A stretch of DNA of 64,000 nt from Galeopsis tetrahit. Lineage: Eukaryota; Streptophyta; Magnoliopsida; Lamiales; Lamiaceae. The DNA lies in the NCBI GenBank assembly GCA_963675135.1, contig OY776131.1, positions 29,441,881 through 29,505,880 of the forward strand, given 5' to 3'. The position numbers and the translations under genes are program-made. Under the pieces are notes generated by a model that searched no databases, was not told the origin of the DNA, and worked only from the letters and a program-made list of their open reading frames with translations. This document shows positions 35,371 through 44,833 of this stretch, piece by piece (positions within the stretch are counted from its first letter, which is position 1; each line of letters begins with the position of its first letter).

Positions 35371-36021
35371 TCACTCAAAACCTTTATTCACAAACATCGT
35401 ACCGTCCAACGAACACCCAACGCCGCCGGTGGACATGGGAAGCGCCGCCTCCAAGTGAGGGTTGCGCACCCCCGCCGCCAAAGAGTTGGAATAATTCTGT
35501 ACGAGAAGAATATCATCAGCCCTTGTAGTAATTTTATTTCTCAACACCTCCAACGCCGACGCGTACTCCTCCAACTCCTCCACTGTCTTCCCCTCAACGC
35601 CGTCGCACCACCACAATCCATTGCCGCCGGCACCGCCGGCAGCAGCGACGTATTCCTCCCCTCGCTTCTTTTCCACTTCCAACTCCTTACAAACATCGGC
35701 GTGGTGCAGGTTGTAATCCCTCGCAAACTCCGGCTGCGTCGGCGCTGCACAATCCTCGGCGCCCTCGCCTCTATGGAAGCGCTCGATAACCGCGTTGGCC
35801 GTCGGGTGGCCGAAGGAGAAGACGTGGTTATTGTGAGAGTGTATGATAATGGCGATTTGGGCTCCAGTGAGAATGCATAATTCACTAGCTTTCTTGAACA
35901 ACCCTAATTTCCTTTTGGAAAACGTGACTTGACGAGAACTTAGTTTTTCGATTTTCTTGATTTCAATCTTTCTTCTTCCCTTACTCGTCCTCTCTTTCGT
36001 ATCATCTTTCAAGATCACCAT
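35371..36021 (-). CDS. Type I (M-alpha-like) MADS-box transcription factor
   Basis: A single-exon 216-residue frame. The MADS domain occupies about residues 15-72: KGRRKIEIKKIEKLSSRQVT, then FSKRKLGLFKKASELCILTG and AQIAIIIHSHNNHVFSFGHP. It binds CArG-type DNA as a dimer in the nucleus. Absence of introns and of a K-box, a short domain and the FGHPTANAVIERF block after it fit plant type I M-alpha proteins of the AGL62/AGL61 kind, which act mainly in female gametophyte and endosperm development. The C-terminal half (residues 95-165) has a Glu/Lys-rich helical segment (ADVCKELEVEKKRGEEY) and VEELEEYASALEVLRNK. Start: the first in-frame ATG, 14 codons before the domain. Codons are GC-rich compared with the surroundings. 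Functional status is unknown; the frame is intact. Confidence 0.9.
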   Translation of the reverse strand: MVILKDDTKERTSKGRRKIEIKKIEKLSSRQVTFSKRKLGLFKKASELCILTGAQIAIIIHSHNNHVFSFGHPTANAVIERFHRGEGAEDCAAPTQPEFARDYNLHHADVCKELEVEKKRGEEYVAAAGGAGGNGLWWCDGVEGKTVEELEEYASALEVLRNKITTRADDILLVQNYSNSLAAGVRNPHLEAALPMSTGGVGCSLDGTMFVNKGFE

Positions 36022-36022
36022 G

Positions 36023-36112
36023 TTTCCAATAAGTTCAAGAAACTGGAAATAATTGTGATTTTAGGGCTTTCCAATAAGTTCAAGAAACTGGAAATAATTG
36101 TGATTTTAGGGC
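36023..36112. repeat. 45-bp tandem duplication in the 5' leader of the MADS-box gene
   Basis: Two exact 45-bp units (36023-36067, 36068-36112) containing TTTCCAATAAGTTCAAGAAA, starting one base upstream of the ATG. This roughly doubles the leader. Confidence 0.9.
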
Positions 36113-36124
36113 TATAATATATAG
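36113..36124 (-). promoter_or_regulatory. Candidate TATA box of the MADS-box gene
   Basis: TATATATTATAG on the minus strand, about 95 nt before the ATG and immediately beyond the duplicated leader. Confidence 0.5.
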
Positions 36125-36285
36125 ATGATGAATTTCATATATGGAAATCAGATTTTAGTGAAATTAATGCAATATTCACTTTCCTACTTTATCCTTCCTC
36201 CCTTGAAATAAATAAACATGTGTCCTTTTAATTTTAGTTGCCTTGTTTTAATTAACTTACCGTTATTAATAAACTTAAAAGGAAA

Positions 36286-37333
36286 ACATCGCTTTTAGTC
36301 TCCGAAGTTTACCTCTTTTTAGATTTGGCCATCTAGTTATTATCAAAATTGGTCACTCACTTATTCTTTTCTATTAAAATTGTCATTCAAGTTTACCTCT
36401 TTTCAAATTTGATCACCCACATTTAGTCATTATCAAAATTGGTCACTCACTTGTCATTATCAAAATTGATCACTCACTTATTCTTTTCTATTAAAAATGG
36501 TGCTGATATGTTAGTCAATTGACTAACGGAGAAATGACAATTTTTTTGATATCATTCTCCTCCTTTAATTCCTAAACCCTAAACCTCATTTTTTTTTTTC
36601 AATTTCTATCGATAAAAATTTCTAAACCTAAACCCCAATTTTTTTTCAATTTCTACTGAGTTTATCTTAAATTAATATTTTAATTTCTACTTGATTTTTC
36701 TTGGCTTTCCATCTCCTTCTATAATTTTTATAGAGTGAATTACATCACTATTTCAAACCTAGCTACTTACATTTACATGGGAAAGAGAAAGAGGGCTAGA
36801 GTGAAAAGCCCAATTATTCAGACTCTGTGTCCTTTTTGTACTCTATTTTTCACACTTGTTTTTTTAAACAATATTCCAATGTTTTCGTATTGAGACCTGC
36901 GTTGTGCAATTCTCTAATTTTATCAATTTATATTAAAAATATTTCAGAAACTTAATTTTTCTATTAAGATCATTATTGCAGATTTCTTGATACATTAGTC
37001 AAACATATTTCAAACTCAAATCACTTTATTTGTGGAATTTTTATTTCTCAATCACACACAAAAAATTGGGGTTTAGGGTTTATGATTTTTTCATCACGTA
37101 GAAATAAAATAATGGGGTTTAGGGGTTAGAGTTTAGGAATTAAAAGATTAATTGAAAATAAACATTGAAAAAAACATTGGGATTAGGGTTCAGGAATTTT
37201 TATTGGTAGAAATTTGAAAAAATTGGGGTTTAGAGTTTAGGAATTAAAAGAGAGGAAATGATGTAAAAATAATTGGCACTCAAATTCCATAAAAAGAAAA
37301 AGTGAGTGACCAATTTTGATAGTGACTAAATGT
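36286..37333. mobile_element. Foldback-like DNA element with long imperfect inverted arms
   Basis: The left half contains CATTTAGTCATTATCAAAAT and TTGGTCACTCACTT. The right end, inverted, reads CATTTAGTCACTATCAAAAT and TTGGTCACTCAC. Inner parts also pair: CTAAACCCTAAACCTC and AATTTCTAC against GGGGTTTAGGGGTTAG and GTAGAAATT. The arms cover much of its 1.05 kb. The right terminus is interrupted by the LTR at 37334. A partial relative lies at about 58110-58330. No coding. Confidence 0.6.
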
Positions 37334-39104
37334 TGTTGGACCCTTATGGGGTGCATCAAATGAGTTTTTTAAAAATCAGATGACTTGATGACATCTGATA
37401 TATAAGTTAAGGTGTAGAAAACAAAACTAGCTCTCTAGACAGATGACTTGGCCAACTGACTAACTAGGAGTTTAGAACTAGATGATCTGCTGATTACATC
37501 AGCTGATAGAGAAGCTTGTGCGGAATTTGTAGTGTGCCCATTTTAAAAAGATTATAATCATCTATATACTCATGAAAATTTAAAACTTTATTTCATGCAT
37601 AAACACATTTTATGATATAAGAAGACTTGGTGTCTTCTGATTATGAACTTTCAAATAGCAAAACAGAGGAGTATATCAGCAGACTTGGTGTCTGCTTATA
37701 TAAGACATTTTCCTTTTAAACACTTATGCTATGTAAATATGCATGCTAAAACAGAAAATAACACATATGTTTATAGTGGTTCGGATTTCAATATCCTACA
37801 TCCACTCTCACATCTCATTATGTGAAGTTAGCCTCCTTGAACACTTTAACGTCTCAAGAGGAGGACGTCTTGCTACTTTATAGTCCCAAAAGTAGACTTT
37901 TGATCAAGATCATACTCAACTACTTCCTGAGGATACGAATCTACTTGTTGGTTAGGTAACAAGTAACCTTTACAGTGGTCTTCTTCTTGATTGTACCTAG
38001 TGTGTATACCTCGGTCTATCATGAGTATAGAAGGTAGGACTCGAGAATGACTAAGTATGAGAAATCCCCTTACAATTGGAGTTAGCCTAAAGCTAGGATT
38101 GAAAATTTATCTTCTAAGCTTGGGATGTGTATAAGACTATGCTGGCTTAGATATATCATGAATTCACTCACTGGGTGTGGGTATGGATGCTTGCTTGATG
38201 TCTTCTACTCCCTCCGTCCACCTATAAGCTTCCCATTTTACCATTTTGGTTTGTCCGCCTATAAGCTTCCCATACCCTTTTTGGTAAGTACTTTTTCTTA
38301 TACTTCACTTTATATCTTACTTTTTCTCTCTATCTCTCTCCTTCTCTCAATCACATCACATGTACTATATCTATTATTTAATCACTTTTCTTAATCTTTG
38401 TGCCAAAAAGTAACGTGAAACTTATAGGCGGAGGGAGGGAGGGAGTATTATAGTGTTCTTGAGCTCTTTTGATTTTCTGGACTTAGAACATTTGCTCAGT
38501 CTCTAAGCATCACCCTCACTCATGTATGAGATATGATTTGAACTCAGTATTGATAGTGTGATTTGCTTGAATGTTACCGTTGGAAAGTACCAAGCAAATC
38601 CCACTATTTTAGAAAAACAATCTTTTGCTTGATATTCTAAATATTACATTTCCATGTAATATTTAGAGTATCTTTGACTTTACAGATTCTGCAGCCTTTG
38701 TGTCAAATTCGTACTTCTGTTGTCGCGCTTCCATTGGTCCAAGTCAGCTTGTATGGTTGCTGTCTAACGGATAATCAGCTGATTTTTGATATCTTTACTC
38801 TTCTGTAGACCACAACTGACTTTTCACAGCAGATTGTACTCTGCTGTCTTTACTCAATTTATCTTCTGAACTTCTTCTCTACTGATCTTGACACTTGACT
38901 TCTCTGATTGTTTCCTCAACTGTGTAGACTTGTCTGGTTAGTTAAGCATACTAAGTCTCAGCTGTGTTAGGCTTTACTCAGCTGATAAGACCTCAACTGA
39001 TCATACTCAGCTAATCTACTCAGCTGCTGTCTATTTGGTCTTCTGGTTTGTCTTCTGATTTTGGTCTTCTATCCTAATCTATTACAAGATGAATAATGAA
39101 GTTG
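37334..39104. mobile_element. Copia LTR (5593-family), 3' end truncated, with a MITE inside
   Basis: It begins TGTTGGACCCTTATGGGG and follows the solo LTR at 5593-7245 block by block: TGCGGAATT, GTAGTGTGCCCAT, TATAGTGGTTCGGAT, CATCCACTCTCAC, CTTGAGCTCTT, CTATTACAAGATG. Similarity stops near 39104 without the CCAACA end. No internal domain lies next to it. A Stowaway MITE is inserted at 38208-38445. Confidence 0.8.
38208..38445. mobile_element. Stowaway-type MITE inside the LTR
   Basis: TIRs CTCCCTCCGTCCACCTATAA and (right) TTATAGGCGGAGGGAGGGAG, TA at both flanks (38206-38207, 38446-38447). 238 bp. The related LTR at 5593 lacks it. Confidence 0.92.
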
Positions 39105-39805
39105 GGGAAAATTGCATTTTTAGTCCTGTAAGAACGAGGTTAAATCACTTTTGGTCATTTTTCATACACTTTTGGTCTTGTAAGAATGAGATTAAATCAC
39201 TTTGATCTTTTTTCACACTTTCACTACAAAAAAACTGAGATTTAGAGACGGATTAAATACCATAAATACTATCTCTAAACAGGTTAGAAACTGATTTTGG
39301 AACCATTTTCTATCTGTTCCTAATCACAAGGTATCTAATTTTATGAACAGTTTTCTAAATTTTGTTTCTAATAAGAGACGGATTCCGTCTCTAAACGATG
39401 AACGACCCATTTTATATCCGGGTCAAAATTCCGTTTCAAATGCCGTTTCTATTTAACAACGACATTTTCTCGTTTCTAAATCCGTATCTAAACGATAAAC
39501 GGCCTGTTTTACATTCGGGTCAAAAATCCGTCTATAATTTCGTTCCTATTTAGAAACGACATTTTATCGTCTCTAAATTCGTATCTAAACGATAAACGGA
39601 CCCGTTATACATTCGGGTCAAAAATCCGTCTCCAAGAGTTACACAACCCAGTCCCACACATCCATCCAAGATCCCAATCTCACCACCTAACCCAATCCCA
39701 CACCCACACCCACACCCACACTATTTAATTGTCCCATTCCATCACAGCCCGAACCGACACCCACCCCACCCTCCAACTATTTAATTGACCTTTTTTTTTG
39801 TTTAT

Positions 39806-39840
39806 GTGGGAATTGAACCCAAGTGGGCAAGTGTCCATTA
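39806..39840 (-). other. B-box-like (tRNA-like) sequence in the truncated CACTA
   Basis: Minus strand CTTGGGTTCAATTCCCAC matches the pol III B box. It lies just downstream of the transposase fragment and before the G-rich tract, as in the other two CACTA elements. No A box was recognised here. Confidence 0.45.
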
Positions 39841-39865
39841 ATATTAATTGTATATGTATATTAAT

Positions 39866-40051
39866 TTATTTCTTATACATGTATTCACTTTTAATGCACA
39901 CACCACTGTTGGTAGTCCTTCTTCTTGATGCAAACTCAGATGTATGAAATTTGTACCCATTCACATAGTAGCCGTCGTAAGTCCTTACTCGACGTAGTGG
40001 CCCTTTGCTAAGATCCCTTAAATATCGATTTTCAACGTCGTGTGACTCCAC
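39866..40051 (-). pseudogene. CACTA transposase fragment (DUF4216-like exon)
   Basis: A 61-residue frame with YDGYYVNGYKFHTSEF and TTNSGVCIKSE, the conserved block of the DUF4216 region in plant TNP2-type CACTA transposases. It begins right after a good splice acceptor (TTTTAAATTACAG at 40052), so it is an internal exon. A stop ends it at 39866. The catalytic domain is not visible. Confidence 0.7.
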
Positions 40052-40286
40052 CTGTAATTTAAAATAACTTTAAATTATATAAATTTTTATATATACACGA
40101 TCACTAATATATATTCCAATTAATAACAAGTATTGAATTGGTATGGTCAAAGTCTCTAATATGAATATATATAAAAACTTTATGCAAACCATAATTTAAT
40201 TTAATTTACTTAGATATAAACGCTGGCCGCATTTTTTTCTATCCCTATTGTGATTCTTTGAAAAAAAAAATTGTGTCTCAAATTCA

Positions 40287-40907
40287 GGGGGTGTATTGGT
40301 TGTGGATTCTGTACGATTTTTTTAGACTTTCAAAGTTTGGGGGTATTCAATTCGGATTTTCAAAAGTCTTTAAAAATCTTTGGGTATTCAATGGTCTATA
40401 GATTTTAATACTCTATGGATTTTGTTGGATTCTCCTCCAAAAATATAAATAAATTACACTATCCAAAATCTCTTCTAAAAACAAGAGATCTGATCCGCGA
40501 GTTTTGGGTCCGATCTGATCCGCCCCGTATTGAAAATGGGTCGGGTCAGACCCGCGAATATCTCTGAATTAATATATAAACTTTATATATATAAAAATTA
40601 ATAATATATATATTATTGGTAAAATAATATCCCGTGAATATATATATATATCTATATTATATATAAATACTATTAATTTAAAAAAAAACACTCTTCATAT
40701 CAATAGTTTCAGCGCCATAATTTATAAAAATTTATGTAAATCAATAAAAAAAAATATGTTTCACAATCCATTCAAGTCTATCAAAATCCATATAAATCAA
40801 TAAAAAAAAGTTAGTCAAACTCTGCATGGACTCTATGGATTCTATAAATCCACATACTTTTTAAAGTCCAAAAAAATCCAATAGAATCGCAATTGAATAC
40901 ACCCCCC
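40287..40907. mobile_element. MITE with GGGGGTGTATT termini
   Basis: The left end GGGGGTGTATTGGTTGTGGATTC and the right end, inverted (GGGGGTGTATTCAATTGCGA), form TIRs. Further inverted GATTCTATGGATT-like pieces lie inside. The termini resemble Tourist/PIF-Harbinger or hAT MITEs. I could not define the TSD. About 620 bp, non-coding. Confidence 0.6.
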
Positions 40908-40920
40908 AAAACAAGATGTA

Positions 40921-41104
40921 GTGCCTGATTCAGTTGATGGGGACATCCTAGTTCCCGATTCAATTGATGGAGACATCGTGCCCGATTTAGTTGATGGAGT
41001 CACCTTAGTGCCCAATTCAGTTGACGGAGACACCGTAGTGCCTGATTCACTCTCGGATGTGGATTATTTTTCTGAATTCAAAGAAGTCTTACTCGATTTC
41101 GAGG
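40921..41104 (+). other. Partial exon-like frame with a 10-residue peptide repeat
   Basis: Plus-strand frame with four units of VPDSVDGDTV type (30, 27, 30 and 30 bp), then an acidic-hydrophobic tail DVDYFSEFKEVLLDFEG and a consensus splice donor GAGG|GTAAGT at 41105. The unit boundaries keep frame, which argues for past coding. The protein is not recognised. The left side is cut by the MITE at 40287-40907. A partial second copy (GATTCAGTTGATGGAGACAC) occurs at about 41685. Confidence 0.35.
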
Positions 41105-41437
41105 GTAAGTGAATGATTCATATATTATATTATCAATTAAATATATTATATGAATTTAAATCTTCATATTGTAGTTTAAATTGTTAATTTTTCTCATGTA
41201 AATTAAGAAAATATAATTAGGTAAGTTGGATGAAATTAAAAAAGAGTGTTATGTGGGTGAGCATAAAGATTAACCAATTATATTATATGGGGTTGTGGAG
41301 TTGGGCCGAGCCCCTGAATTAAGTCAATATTATCTTGAGATTTACTCAATGCGGATTCCAGGTGTTTTAGGCCTACTTAAAAAGGTCTTATAATAGTTCA
41401 ATATTTGTATTGCTTGTTATGTCCCAACTAATTAATA

Positions 41438-41590
41438 CTCCCTCCGTCCCACAGGAATTTGCGCACTTTCTATAAATGGATGTCACATACCAATTTACAC
41501 ACCCCTTAAAAGGAAATATTTTCATAACCCCCACCCTCAAAATATACTCTTATTTACCCATATGTCATTACTTTTCCACACTCATTTTGT
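41438..41590. mobile_element. Stowaway-type MITE, right end missing
   Basis: CTCCCTCCGTCCCACAGG after TA; internal content similar to 21982-22252 (TTACACACCCCTTAAAAGGA). The right TIR was not found. Confidence 0.6.
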
Positions 41591-41740
41591 TGCAGCCCAT
41601 ATAATGGAGATTGCTCATGTGGAAATGGAGTCACTAGAACCCATATAATGGAGATTGTACATGTGGAAATTGAGTCACCGTAGAACCCCGATTCAGTTGA
41701 TGGAGACACGATTGATGTGGATTAATTCAAAGAAGTCTAT
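41591..41740. repeat. Short tandem duplication next to a copy of the exon-like repeat
   Basis: CCCATATAATGGAGATTG followed by CATGTGGAAAT occurs twice, about 53 bp apart. It is followed by a partial copy of the 40921 exon-like sequence with a stop (GATGTGGATTAATTC). The remainder to 42290 is AT-rich with no gene seen. Confidence 0.6.
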
Positions 41741-42292
41741 TGATATCTTATTATTACTATCCGCACGTACTCTATTCTTTTTAAAATATATTTTTCACAA
41801 ATTTAGTAAAATTAATTTATATAAATTAGATTTAACTTAATTTGTGTCTCTATCTCCCTTCATTAATTTGATTTTTTATTTTTATCTCAATTGACAATGC
41901 TTACGTATTTATATTTTTTTCTAAATGGATGATATAATTATTTTTTAATCTAAAACTGTTTAAAAAATACTATAGTATACAAGTTTCTTTATAAATCTTA
42001 ATAGTAGTTTTATAAAGATTTAGAAACTTTTAAAAATTATTGAATGAATTTTATTTTTTTTAATCTTAACGTTAATACATAATTGATATACGAACGTTAA
42101 TTAGAGAATCTATTCTTGAAATATTTTAGTTTATACTTTTTCTAAATTGATGATAGAATTATTTTTTAATCTAAAACTTTTTTAAAATACTATACAAATT
42201 AAAAAAATTATTAAATGACACCCGTACGTCTCCTTTTTTTTTTTGTAAGACCCGCGAGTTGAAAAAATAAATTTTTTTATTTTTAAAACATA

Positions 42293-42527
42293 CTCCCTCT
42301 GTCCACCAAAAGTGTGCTCACTTTTTTTTATATATGTTTTTAAAAAAAATCATATTTTAATTATAAAGAATATATTTAATATAATGAGTATAAAATATAT
42401 TTGGCAGATACTCAATCTTGTTAGTAAAGTAGAAAAAATATTCAAAAGTTAACTATTTAAATAGAATAAGCACGTTTTTTGTAGACCCAAAAAAAGAAAT
42501 GAGCACACTTTTGGTGGACGGAGAAAG
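42293..42527. mobile_element. Stowaway-type MITE
   Basis: CTCCCTCTGTCCACCAAAAG at the left and CTTTTGGTGGACGGAGAAAG at the right, flanked by TA. 235 bp, AT-rich interior. 42530-42805 is AT-rich sequence with no feature. Confidence 0.9.
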
Positions 42528-42805
42528 TATATAAATTTGTAAAAAAATTTAATATATTAAAAGATAAAAAAGATATTGATAAAAAAGATCATTATTAAGA
42601 TAAAGTACGTGAATATGTAAATTTATAGATAGTAATAAAAGATATTAAAGATATTAACTTTATTAAAAGATATTACCAAAATAAAAAATTAGAATAAATA
42701 TTAATGCCTTCTATAAGGACATGTCACGATTTTCAATAATTTTTTAAAATTAATTAAAGTTATTACGAAGTATCAAAATTGAAAATTAGAATAGATATCA
42801 ATAGC

Positions 42806-44369
42806 ATGTGTATGTGTTTTTCAAAAACTTTTGCAAGTAATCAACACTTATAATCAGAATCAAATAAGTTACACAGTATGTCAAGTTCTATGAAAATACT
42901 AAACAATGTATTCTAACATATCTTAACAATAGGCAACTTATATGCGGAATAAATGATAGACCCTATTATACTCCTTAAATAATATGCACTCAAATACTAT
43001 ATTATCAAATAGCAGTAAGCAATTATAACAACATGAAAGCTAAAGCAATAAGATAAATGCAGTAAATAAGAACACAAGATGTATAGTGGTTCGGAGGCTA
43101 AACTGCTCCTACGTCCACTCTCCTAATTTAATATGATAATTCTTTAATCTCTTGGAATTAACTTGTTTTTACAGTGCCAAGGTGCACTCTACTTCTTCTT
43201 CTCTCCTCTTGATTTCTTACAACCTTCTCAACACTTCTACGAACTCAACAATACTCTCAGGCCTAGTTTGGTTTGCTTGATTAGGTTGAATTAGACTTGA
43301 TTGACTTTTTATTCCCAACGAATCAAACGTTTGGTTTGATTGATTGTGGCCCGGGATTAATGCAAGGCCCACTAATTTTGTACTATTTATCATGCATTTG
43401 TAGGACTAATAGTCCTAGGGGAGGGGTGAGTTAATTTGTCCCATGTTTTCCCATCCATCAATCCAAACTAGCCCTCAAACTATCTCTCAAGGTGAAAGTA
43501 GAGTTTTGTTCTTGTACCAACTAAGTGTGATATCCTTTACAATTTAAGAACGAATGTAAAGGCTAGGATATCAATGTCTAGGCTTTGGATAATCAAACAG
43601 TAAGCTTGCCTAGTGGGGACTAAAGATAACACTCACAAATGAATATGCTTAAAAGCTTTGATCTCTCGAGTGTTTTGAATACTTTTGAATGCTAAAATAT
43701 TGCTATAGAATGCGTATGGCTTGTATCTTGTTGTATGTCCCGTGTACTTGAAATGATTCAAGATGTGGCCTATTTATAGATGAAGCAAACTATTCGTTGG
43801 TGGAGATAGCAAACTTATCCATAAATTTGAACTTTCAAATTGTTCAGGGGCCTGCATGCAAATAGTACATGCATTCACGTCCATTCTGCATTTTGCATTC
43901 CATTCTCAGATTTTGATATGCGCAGTGACAGTTGGCATCAATTTATTGGTTGATTTGGAATAATTCCGTCCTTTTCTCTAACGGCCTCGTACTGGGTAAA
44001 ATGCCTAGTCATCCATCGTCTTTGACCATAAGTGTGCCAAGTCCAAAGTATATGAATATCCAAATTCATCATACTTGACTTTTCTCATTCAGCATACTTG
44101 TCTTCATGAGTCCTTGTCACTTTCTTCATAACACTTCAGCTCCTTGTCTTCAATGATACTTGTCTTCATGTGCTTTGTGCTTTCAGGTCATTTGTCATAG
44201 ATTCAAAGAATAATCTATCTAATAAAAATTAAAGCTCCCTAACATGTATGAGCTTTTTCTAACCTGAAAATCTAGACTTGGCAAATCATCATACTTGGGG
44301 TTTTACTTAGGGTTTTGGTATCAAATCAAAATCAAATTTTATTTTATTAATATAAACCATATCCCAACA
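42806..44369 (-). repeat. 3' LTR of element C, outer end truncated, with a MITE
   Basis: Homologous to 55990-57616 from GTGTATGTGTTTTTCAAAAAC onward, ending CATATCCCAACA at 44369. The outer TGTTGGTCCC end and G-run are missing. A MITE lies at 43260-43474. Relative to the 5' LTR there are scattered substitutions and a few short length differences. Confidence 0.9.
43260..43474. mobile_element. Tourist-like MITE (PIF/Harbinger) in the 3' LTR
   Basis: TIRs GGCCTAGTTTGG and (inverted right end) GGGCTAGTTTGG, flanked by the 3-bp TSD TCA (43257-43259, 43475-43477). 215 bp. The 5' LTR of the same element has the empty site ACTCTCAAACTATC, which confirms the insertion. Confidence 0.9.
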
Positions 44370-44370
44370 A

Positions 44371-44383
44371 TTTCCCCCTTTTT
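44371..44383 (-). other. Polypurine tract of element C
   Basis: Minus strand AAAAAGGGGGAAA ends one base before the LTR start TGTTGGGATATGG. With the preceding GGCATCATC it resembles the conserved Sirevirus PPT region. It primes plus-strand DNA synthesis. Confidence 0.88.
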
Positions 44384-44833
44384 GATGATGCCAAAACCTA
44401 CTTACTTCAAAAGATCCATAGGGATTTCTTTTTCAGTAGATTTGACAAAAAAAAAAAAAAAAAGGACAACTAGCATGTATTTTCTATACTTAGAAAATTT
44501 CACAGAATAAATTCAGATTGTTAACCTAAAAGAGCTAAGTTCTCTGAGTTCTATAAAACTTGATCTAAGAAAGAATTAAATTTTTAAAAATAATTTGCTA
44601 AAGCCTATTTTTAGACAAAAATAACACAAGTATAAAGACTAAAAAATTGTTGTCCAGTGCATACGATATATGATCATCATCCACATAAAAAAAAAAAGCA
44701 CATAGTAAGAGCAGAAAGTTGTAAGTTCTAGCTCTTAAGGAGCAACAATTGTTTGGAAATTTAAAAATAAACATAGATTAAAGAGTTCATGATAGTTTGA
44801 AATTGAATCTTGACTTGACCTTCAACAGCTTCA

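Larger units (their letters stand above)
39232..40060 (-). mobile_element. CACTA transposon, left part only
   Basis: Terminus CACTACAAAAAAACTGAG at 39232, followed by subterminal repeats TAGAGACGGATT / CCGTCTCTAAA and AAACGATAAACGG to about 39630. Then come a CACCCACACC-rich tract, a B-box-like sequence and a transposase fragment on the minus strand. The opposite terminus was not found; the right part is disrupted by MITEs. Confidence 0.8.

Noticed and set aside
35455..35880. Plus-strand 141-codon frame opposite the MADS-box gene
   Set aside because: It is the antisense shadow of a GC-rich coding exon whose minus-strand product has a clear MADS domain.
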